Assembly (NCBI RefSeq): GCF_963678635.1
Contig: NW_026971588.1
Coordinates: 1-48,152 of the forward strand
Direction of reading: 5' to 3'
DNA length: 48,152 bases
From: Symsagittifera roscoffensis
Lineage: Eukaryota; Xenacoelomorpha; Acoela; Convolutidae
Shown here one piece after another: positions 39,781 to 48,152 of the stretch (position 1 is its first letter; every line of letters starts with the position of its first letter). The position numbers were made by a program, and so were the translations under genes. The notes under the pieces are model-generated. The model was not told where the DNA came from and did not search any database. It was given only the letters and a program-made list of their open reading frames with translations.

Positions 39781-40452
39781 CTTCTTTTTTTTTGATAAGA
39801 GGTACTCAAATGTGAGTAACTCTTTTAAAATAACTGAACTAAAAATAAAAACTTTGCGATAAAAACTAATAAAAAATCATAACTAAGAGAAAGACTAATT
39901 AAACATTTATTTATGTAAAAAATATATATTGCAGTAATTAAGATCATACACAATCATGAAGACGAGCATCAAACAGCTAAGACGACCTCATCACGCACAA
40001 CCTACAGAATGGCCGAACACAACCGATATGCCGCTCACAACCACAACTCAAAGGATTTAGAGTACGACTTGACCTCGAAGAAAAGGACTTCATTGAAACA
40101 GACCAATGACCACCTCGATGTTCAAGTATATGTACAGATCCGAGTTACAGGGCATTCCTCCAAACTCGAGCTTCACGCCATTCCCAATCCAGATCGAAAC
40201 ATAGTTCTCTACAATCGATCAAGACCAGACAATCATAGCAAACCATCTTGAAGTCAGATTGATTTCGTTGGCGGTCATAGTTATTGTCGAACGACAAACT
40301 GACAACGTTATGTCGACGATTCTAGCTTCCTGGAGCTATCTTCTCCAAGGACGGAACAAGAAATGATGCTCGCCAAATACCCACGATCATCATCCATCCT
40401 TCATTACAGATAGAAGATAAAAGATTCAAAAACTCTGTAAACTCAGGATGGG

Positions 40453-40828
40453 TGGAATTTGATCCAAACTGTATATTTTTATTGGTTATAAATTAGATAT
40501 TTTTCCCTATAAATTATTGAAGACTAACCAATCATACTCCATCTAACTAACAACCCACTTAATTGTAAGTGCTGAAACTACTTGTAGTTCCAGCACCAGA
40601 GCATTCTGAATTTAACTTACAGCTTAGTTGCCTTTTCCAAGCGACCAACTCGTAACGAACCAGTATACTCTAGATCTATCGAGACTAAGAGATATAAGAG
40701 TAAGATTAAGATCGGTATTAGACTAAGAAGTTGCACGAATCAATCCGGACGAAAATAAGATAGCGTGACGTGCAGACGGTGTACCTTATGTGAAATTACT
40801 CTATGAGTTAGACCATCAGCCCCACTCA
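40453..40828 (+). repeat. LTR of the right arm, inverted
   Basis: This 376-bp copy starts TGGAATTTGATCC and ends CCACTCA on the plus strand. It is collinear with the reverse complement of the other LTRs, with deletions and substitutions concentrated in the middle. Confidence 0.85.
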
Positions 40829-43800
40829 AAAATGAAATTAAACGGATGAAGGAAGAAATTAGACACGGAGGCATAAGGAAATGATTGTAAAACTTATGAG
40901 CATCATTTTCAGATCAAAAAACAAATAGATATTATCAATTCAGATTAAAAAAATCCAAAATCATTAAATTTAAAATCTTTCCATGTTCTTAATAATCACC
41001 AACCTTTGATACAATTTTTTCAAGCGTAAGAAATGGATTAGAAGAAAACGATCAGATATCATGACATTAGATTGCAAGATGCCCATAAAATTTCAGAGGG
41101 AAATCCGAAAAATGAAGGAGAAAATAAACTACCTCCTCACTGTATGAACTCATACCTGAAAAGCAATCAACTTCATCACGGTTGTAGCAGCGTGGGGGCT
41201 TGTTATCATCAGCACACCTCAATCAACGATTGCCTTGTACGTCAATATTGATCCACGAGAACTATAGTATCCCAGTATATCAAACTGCACAACAACAAAA
41301 GAGATCAAGTCGGGAAATCTAACTTCAAAAGAAAAGAACTAGAGCAGGACGCCTCAACGCTTTTTGCCATAACTAAGATGACGCACAAAAATTGGATTCC
41401 GCATTATTTCAATAGATGGGCATTTTTACAATCGGATAAAAAACGGCGATCAGTGCGTGTATCATACCCCAGCGAAGCAAATACATCAGTTGGAAGACTG
41501 GAATTTGAAAGTAGCTGAATGCGGCAGTAGACTGGGGCACAATTATGAAACGAAATTTAGAAGAAGAAGACATTCTTGAGTGCCCTTTGCGCTGACGACT
41601 TGATGATTTCTGGAGCGGAGTGATTTCTGGAGCGGAGTGGACTAGTGATCTCTCAACCATTCAAACAGAACCTATTGAAAATTAACTTCGTTTTTCTGGA
41701 AAAAATACGGACAGAAAGTCAGAGACAGAGCAATAAGGCAGAATAACAGTAACACCAACAGAGTCAAGGAGCGGTGAGGTAAAAACTTTTGACCATGTAG
41801 TTATACAATTTGAAAAAATTAACAGAACCAGTCACGATGGCTAGGAGTCTTTTGAAGCAACTGCAATGGGCAACTGCATTGCCATGAGCAGATTTAGAAA
41901 AAAAAATTTAATGATTGTCTATCGACACATATTACTGGGCATCTCATAAAAAAACTTAAGAAAATTGAATTTGGCGGTAGTGAGTTACCGGTATTAAAAA
42001 GCGCCTGTCAGATGATGCTGAGACTAGTTGACGCATTATTATGTCTAGAGTTGTATACAAATGTCAGTTTGGAGTGACGGGCCGCTCGAGGACAAGCTGG
42101 ATTGATCAGATGACAGAAATCAAACGCCGTTATTGTCTTCCAATGGTCATCAAAACTGATTAACTGTGAAACCAACTACATCTATGAGGCCGAATTACAT
42201 GCAGCTAGACAGGTATAGGATTAATTGGTTTATTAGAAAACGCTAATGCACATCTTTGTCATTAGGAGGAGCTTGAAGCAACTTAAAGTGTTTTAAGATA
42301 GCATAAGCGTCCAAAAGCAGCGTATTCGACCAATTTTGAGTCCGTGAAAGATATTAGGATACCAGATTGGTAGAACAATTTGAGGACTGTCTCACTGAGA
42401 TGATAGACGGATACACCTTGTTAGATGCGAGGAGATGTGACTCTACAGAAGACGCCAAGCACGATTGCTCAATCAAATGGGGCAAAACAATTGCAAAAAA
42501 AACGGATAGAGGTGGAAATTGACCCTAACTATTTAGAAATAGACTAATTTGATTCCGATCTTGAAGATGTCACAAGCAGCAAAAAGATAAGGCTAGATGA
42601 GTGACAGAGAACCAAGAGAAACAGCAAAATGCCCCAAGATTCCATAATGCCAGTCAGAAGACATTATAACTGGACAGCTCTGTAACCATGTCCCACGAAA
42701 ACGCGAACATATGCGAACACAGCTGGTTGAAGGTCCCAGACAAAAATAGAGTACACAAAGGAGACAGAAGAAGACAAAGTGGAGAAGAAAAACTAAGACT
42801 CGGGGAAGAAAAAGTGTAGAGAAATACAAATTTAAGGGAAAAACTGAAAAAATCTAAGAGCCAGAAGGCTGAGAAAAACTCAGGTCGCTAATTTATTAGA
42901 ATGTATGTCATTTGATGAGCCATTTTTTCTTCATTTCTTCAAAAATCAGGCAACACTTTGTGATCATACACAGATATCTACTTTTTTGAACACAAATAAT
43001 GAGAAAAAGCAAATAAGAAAAAAAGGAAAGCCATGTTTGGTTGCAAAAGGCTATCTTTTTAAAAGTATCAATATCTTCCAAACTAAATAGCAAAATGTTT
43101 ATTATAAATGCTTAATTTAAAATCGGTAATGGTCTGTATGAAAAAGAATTTTCATACAGACCATTACCACCCCAAATTTTTGAAACTTTTTGAAATTTGA
43201 ATGTAAAAACTGAAAAGTGAGTTTGAAAAGAGGTTTCATAGTTTCACCCTCTTGAGAGAAAGTGCCTGTTGCCGCTGACAAATGCTCAAACCAAGTTCGT
43301 TATCTTTTTTGAATATTTTTTTTGTATTTACGTGGACTATTCGATTGGTTGAAACGCGATGGTCGCCTCTTTTTTACTGTTCAGCCGCGTTGAACTCAAG
43401 TTCTATGTTTATTGAAACTTCAAACCAATCTTTTTCATTACGAAGCCGGAAAGTGCTCTAGACTTGATGTGTTAAGAACGTAACCTGCAGACAATCCTTC
43501 ATAAATTTTTCAATATGCAACTGAACTGATTTGCCATTTCGCTGCTGAATCCACGAGCAAATAATTGAATCTAAATTTTTTCCAGCATATTAGTTGGGTC
43601 GCAGAAACTACAATGATTTTAACAAATGGATGCATTTTTGGGAAACTGCAATTTTTATTTGGATTCATGTAATCTAATCGGAGTCTGCAACAATTTATCA
43701 TCTTCACTAGCGAAAAGCGGTTTCCGCTCTCAAAAATCACATTCCTAGACAGCGCAACCCACTGCGCGCATTAGTAACCATTGCTTTATGGATTCCACAA

Positions 43801-44861
43801 ACTGTTCTAGGCTACTCATTTTTTCAATTTTTTCCGGAGTTTGGAAAATTTGCCGCTTTTGCGATTTTACCGGTACAATGTTTTAGCAATTTATGTGTGG
43901 AATCATAATCAGCAGAGCGACCAAAAAAATTAAGTTCTTATTTGAGTATTTACAAATCCATTTTAAGCCTGATGCGTAATCCGCAGGTAATTCGCAGCAG
44001 ACAGTGTTTGTTGACCTCGTAATGATTGAAGCTTTTAATAAGTTTCTCTCCCTCTCATTTTGCGCGCATATTGATACGGGCAGATTTGGTTGGGGATTTG
44101 AACTCTTTTTTCCCCCGTAAAGGGATTTCAACGCCCAATCGCCCTGAGGATTATTTGACCTTTTTCAAAATATCGACAAAATTTAAACATTTCTTCGTGA
44201 AAAAGTTATGAATTAAGAAGTTTAAATTATCAAGTTCATATTGCTTGTTTTCCAATTAACACTATCGGGGAAGTATCAGAGATCGAATTAATTATGATCG
44301 AAAATTTTAATCAGAAGTCGGACAAATTTATCAAAAATAGGGGTGCGAATGGTATAGAACATATTAATAATTTAGCCAGCATTCCATCATTGACTACATT
44401 TGACATTTCTTTTTCTTCTAATGGTATTGTAGTTGGTTCTTTTTCAGGCTGAGTTTGTTGGTCCTGTACTGTCACTACAGCTTGTAGACCACCAGTCCAG
44501 ATAGATTGACGGCTGATCTGAAAGTAGTTGTTTGCTTTGCCAAGCTCATTTGTTACCATATGATGCTATGAGTACATCTGTCAAAAATAGAGCTTTTTCG
44601 CAAGAAATTAAAACAAAGAAGGATTTCGAGAAAAGTGGAAAAAAATTGATAAAATTAAAAAATGTTGGCTCCTGTCCTAATCAGTTTTAACGCTAAATTT
44701 ATGATGTTAATTTTTGAAGTTTTTTTCAGAGCCGTTTAAAACCGTTTATATACGAGGGGAAGAAAAAAAGAGCTGTTCAGCTCTTTGCGGTGAACCCCTG
44801 ATTCGGCTTAAAATCTATATGAAGTTTTTTTTTCTGCCTCAGCTACAACAAACAAGCATGG
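40829..44861. other. Gene-poor stretch, no recognised gene
   Basis: No ORF here is supportable. The first 2 kb (40.83-42.9) is noticeably richer in A and G on the plus strand than its neighbours, perhaps a decayed insertion. The rest is AT-rich and contains the perfect hairpin at 43125-43168. Confidence 0.4.
43125..43168. repeat. Perfect 20-bp inverted repeat with a 4-base loop
   Basis: GGTAATGGTCTGTATGAAAA is followed by AGAA and then its exact reverse complement. Both arms are 20/20 matched. It lies in non-coding DNA. It could be a hairpin RNA, a small foldback repeat or an assembly or cloning artefact. Confidence 0.9.
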
Positions 44862-44865
44862 ATCA

Positions 44866-44937
44866 TGGTAGCACTCGAACCACTAACCTTTTGTCTGAGA
44901 GGCGGAGGCCTTAGCCACCTGGCCATATCAATCCTCA
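44866..44937 (-). repeat. tRNA-like sequence, probably a degenerate tRNA or SINE head
   Basis: In sense it has a good A box (TGGCCAGGTGG, 44925-44915) within a pairing D arm (GGCC...GGCC), and a B box (GGTTCGAGTGC, 44881-44871) about 33 bases on. The T stem and anticodon stem do not pair well and no convincing anticodon loop is seen. It therefore looks like a tRNA-derived repeat rather than a working tRNA. It sits just beyond the protease stop codon. Confidence 0.5.
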
Positions 44938-44947
44938 ATTAACTTAG

Positions 44948-46378
44948 TTAGCAAAGAAGAAGGGTCAGATAATGAATTATGGTGCTTTTTACTTGGTCTT
45001 GCAGGAAGCTGAGAACTACTGGGTCCCACACTTTGACATAGCCTCCAGGCAGCTTCCCACATCCCGGGGGATCAACACCAAATGAAGTCACGCCGCACAA
45101 GTACGTGGCCCCTATTCGCATAAAGATATGTGATCCCAAATATTGTCGATATTTAACTAGTGCAAAAGAAAAAAGTTTTCGCGGTTTTAAGATTGGAAAG
45201 AAAAGTGTCGAAAATTACGTGTTGCAATTTTTTTAAATATCGTTTTCCGATTATTCTATGTCTTTAAGTTCGGTTTTTAAAATTCATTGTTTTTGATAAA
45301 TTTTATATTTTGTTTTCTAAATAAAACTGGGCCCAATTCGGTTACCCATATCTTTGTTCTCGCACTCCAACGCAGACCCCGAGTCCCCACTGCAAGACCC
45401 CCTCTTCACTGATGCCTCTTCTGCTGCATCTGAGGACAGATTGAGCAGCGGTCCAGCGAAGAAGCTGAGGTTCACTTTCTCGGGTGTCAGTGGGTCTACT
45501 ATGAGGTAATGAGATGCACTCTCTTCACTTTCCTGCACTTCTAGTTCTACACTCTGCAATTAAATCACAATTTTTACCTGAGATCATCAAATTTGTTTGT
45601 CAACTAAATATGAAATCTTCTAGAAAATGCTTAAGTATAACAAGAAAGAGTAGCAGGTTGCTGAGTAAGATGCATATATTGTTCCCACTGAGGAGCTTTT
45701 CAAAAAAAAAACTTACTACTCTTTTTTTCCTAAGTGACATGATATATCAACAGAATATACTACGCCTAAAACATATTAATCAAACTGTGTTATGAAAAAC
45801 TTTCATTGCATAAGCAAAATTAATAATAGGGGTTTCAATTCAGGATTCAAAATTGGACAAAAACTCTCTTAAAATCATAAAAACCATAATAAATTATTTC
45901 CAAAACATATTTAATAATTCATCACTTTTCATATATTTCTTTAAGAAAAAGATCATTTGAAAAAATTACCATTAGGCATAAATTTTTTGTTTTCAGGCGT
46001 CTCGCGTTTTCACTTGCATTTCTAAAAATATTATAGATATAATGACCTGTAAAATATTTGCCACCTCCTCCTGCTCTTCGCACTTCGGAGTATCCTTGCA
46101 GACTAATCCAAACCCGATGGCAGTGGCATTATCACCAACTTCTGGGTGCATGTACTGGCTCACTGGCAGTGTAATAGGCTGCATAGTTTCCGAGAACTTG
46201 AATGCTTCTTTGAATTTGATCACACATATGTCTGCGTTCCGATCCGGATGGAGGATGATGTCGTAGGTGGTTTGGTCCAGAGCTGGGTTTTGCATGCGGT
46301 CTTGGTTTGGTTGGCCACCAAATTGCAGGCGAAGTGGGGCCAGTTTGTTCTCCTCAAAACAGTGGCGCGCAGAAGCAA
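44948..46378 (-). CDS. Trypsin-like serine protease, three 3' exons (partial gene)
   Basis: Exons with GT-AG borders and matching phases: 46378-46047, 45553-45346, 45156-44948. The catalytic triad is visible: His in SARHC (usual TAAHC), Asp in ADICVIKF (usual DIALLKL), Ser in CSGDSGSALECE. The C-terminal signature GVTSFGV...GCGKLPGGYVKV is typical of S1 proteases. After the Ser motif the sequence reads GDSGS instead of the usual GDSGG. The stretch between the Asp and Ser regions is acidic (ESEESASHYL) and longer than usual. The exon carrying the activation site and any signal peptide lies upstream (higher coordinates) and was not found. It is probably secreted. Confidence 0.82.
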
Positions 46379-48152
46379 CTGAAACAGAAAACGAGTTCCG
46401 AATTTTGCCTCATTAAGTAACGGTTGAATTTTGATCCAAGATTGCTGCTTTAACCTCAAGCAACAAATAGGGATTACAGTGAGCCTCAAGCCTCCGCCGT
46501 ATTATTTGAGAGGAGGAGATTGAACAATTTCAAATCCCCTAAGAGTTTACTGTTATTTTTAGGTAATGAAATTGCTCGCCCATAAAATGATTAGCTGAAG
46601 AGTTGCCAGTGTGGAAACTTCTGAATGAAATTTTCTTATGAAAGGGACTGAATTAGCTCAATATTTAGTACGGTTGATCCCTTTGCTATCAGGGAAAAAA
46701 TGGACCTAGTTCCGTCCAATTAGGATTCCAACATTTACATTGGGCTCATTTATACCCTTTCAATGCAAATCAAGGACCAACAATTCAGCATTTTTGTACC
46801 GAAAGAAGTTCATCGAGGGACTCGAACAAAACCATTGTGTAGTCAAGACCTCTGAGTTGACTCTGTTCAAGAATGAGCCCAAAATGCTAAAATTTAGGCT
46901 CATGCAGCTTTTTGCTAAATATTGGGCTCATTTTTGTTGTTGTTGTTGTTAATATTTTCTTTTTTGTTGTTATTAAGGTTAATTGTTGTTGTTGTTCTTG
47001 TTGTTGTGGTTGTAGAGGCTTTTTCTTTTTAAGATAATAAGGTTTTAAAGTTTTTTGCTAAAAGTTGAGCTCATAGACCCTTTTTGAAGAAATGGGTTCG
47101 CAAGACAATAGTGGACATTCTGGAAAAACGGGGACGACTCAAGTAGTCAAAAAGGTTGGCTCATGAAGCTCTTTTTGTTAAATTTTGAACTTGTTCAGCT
47201 CGTTTTTCAGATGATTCGGCTCATTTTACTCTCACATAAAGTTCAACCTTCAATTTGCAAAACTTTTACAACTGTCTAACAAACTACCATTCCATTCAGA
47301 TTTTCAGTAATAAACATGGATTCAGATCTTCTTAACGTTTTTTTATGATGACATGGTTAGGGAGAGAGTTGGAATGGTATAAGACAGGATGTCTACCCGT
47401 ACAGGAGTTTCATGGATAATAATTGTTTATATTGGAATTTCCTTGCCGGTATCTATAAAATCTATTCTAATCGAGTAAAAATGGATTATAATTTTATTTT
47501 GGTCGCATCAAAAAAATTCATTTTAATCGACTATAATTAATTATGACCGGTTATAATCAATTATTATGGATTAAAATCCAGTTTTTAAGCTTTTTTATAG
47601 TTTCAAAAAAGTACGGCATATTCTAAACATACCAGTTGTTTTTGGCTTGATATACGTCACAGATGAAACGAGATTTGACTTGGCTTATTGGAAAACCTTT
47701 TATCTTTATCTTCTGTTTTCATTTTTTCGCTTCACAGTTTTACAGTTAGACAATATTTTTCCATAATAATTCTTTTTCAACCATGAAACTCCCGAGCGGG
47801 TAAAGAGCCTTCAAAGTGAACATATCAACTAATACAGAAACCACAGAAAATGAAAAAGTGTGTTTTTCAATATGAAAGGTAGTCAAATAAGGATTGTTTT
47901 ATTTTCAAGGTTTGTTTTTCAAAGTGGGCTCTCAAGGTGCTTGTGGAGAATTGACTGCAACAACTAAGTAATTTACTACAAATTTAGCACAAATGCGAGC
48001 AAAGCGTGTCAAACGTTGTTGAAACCTGGTTAAGCTTACGCAACAAGCTGAATAAAATATATATTTTTTTCTAAATCAAAAAGACAAGTTTCAAACCACA
48101 AAAAAATTATATTAAATCAAAAACGTGCTCAAATTGTCCAACTTTTAACTTT
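46379..48152. other. Upstream region of the protease gene with simple repeats
   Basis: No further protease exon could be identified. A GTT/TTG microsatellite lies at 46931-47012. A degenerate array of GATTATAATT-like words lies at 47455-47580. A short upstream exon could be hidden here. Confidence 0.45.

Larger units (their letters stand above)
33645..40828. mobile_element. Degraded inverted structure: two truncated element copies joined head to head
   Basis: The left half (33645-36782) is the 3' part of a related element on the minus strand: LTR, 3' region, and the last two thirds of the 597-aa gene. The right half (about 36797-40828) is the 3' part of a related element on the plus strand: env tail, whole 597-aa gene, 3' region, LTR. 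The LTRs face outward. The arms are inverted repeats of about 3.1 kb with a loop of about 0.85 kb. Each arm has drifted from the other and from the intact copy. No clear target duplication flanks the whole (left TACT, right AAAA). Confidence 0.85.

Noticed and set aside
33641-40832. Target-site duplication around the inverted structure
   Set aside because: The bases next to the two outer LTR ends (TACT and AAAA) do not match, so a single insertion event is not supported.
42070-42140. A GRSRTSWIDQM-like reading on the plus strand, recalling the C-terminus of some LINE reverse transcriptases
   Set aside because: A single short match with stops on both sides and no other LINE motif nearby. Too weak to call.
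46740-46952. 70-aa plus-strand ORF ending in a Cys run
   Set aside because: The Cys run comes from the GTT/TTG microsatellite. There is no other sign of coding.
1-48152. CRISPR array, prokaryotic operon or riboswitch
   Set aside because: Introns, the animal receptor and protease genes, and LTR elements show eukaryotic nuclear DNA. The repeats seen do not have spacer structure.

Overview
The window is AT-rich nuclear DNA from a multicellular animal. Three host genes support this: a class C GPCR of the GABA-B type, an intron-containing AAA+ ATPase resembling the ciliary DRC11/IQCA1 family, and a trypsin-like serine protease split over several exons. A DRC11-like gene suggests a lineage with motile cilia or flagella. 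The phylum cannot be fixed from the sequence alone.

Layout. From 375 to 2058 (+) lies the 3' part of the GABA-B-type receptor gene. It converges on a terminal exon at 2393-2708 (-). That exon is compatible in splice phase with the five AAA+ exons at 26252-28476 (-), so one gene probably spans 2393-28476. Its last intron holds an 18.9-kb Ty3/gypsy-type LTR retroelement at 5674-24584 (-). The two 408-bp LTRs look identical by eye, end in TG...CA and are flanked by TTTT, so the insertion is young. Decayed repeats, including a remnant of an unrelated Ty3-type gag, fill 28.5-33.6 kb. From 33645 to 40828 lies a degraded inverted structure: two 3' ends of elements of the same family, joined head to head, with LTRs pointing outward. 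A gene-poor stretch follows, containing a perfect 20-bp hairpin at 43125-43168. Then come a tRNA-like repeat and the trypsin-like gene (44948-46378, minus).

The retroelement is the main interest. Read on the minus strand it carries: 5' LTR; a primer-binding site matching a long stretch of a tRNA 3' end; a repeat-rich 1.2-kb leader; a small basic ORF; a 2740-aa Gag-Pol in one frame (gag, zinc knuckle, protease, RT, RNase H, integrase, GPY/F). A 0.45-kb spacer follows, then a packed cassette of six frames whose stops and starts touch or overlap. In order these are an ATG-less 50-codon frame, two small hydrophobic proteins, an ATG-less and Met-free 378-codon frame, an 875-aa envelope-like glycoprotein, and an unrecognised 597-aa protein. 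Last comes a 1.6-kb 3' region with RNA-like elements that recur in the two decayed copies. The cassette looks like a polycistronic, virus-like module; how its internal frames are translated is the main open question.
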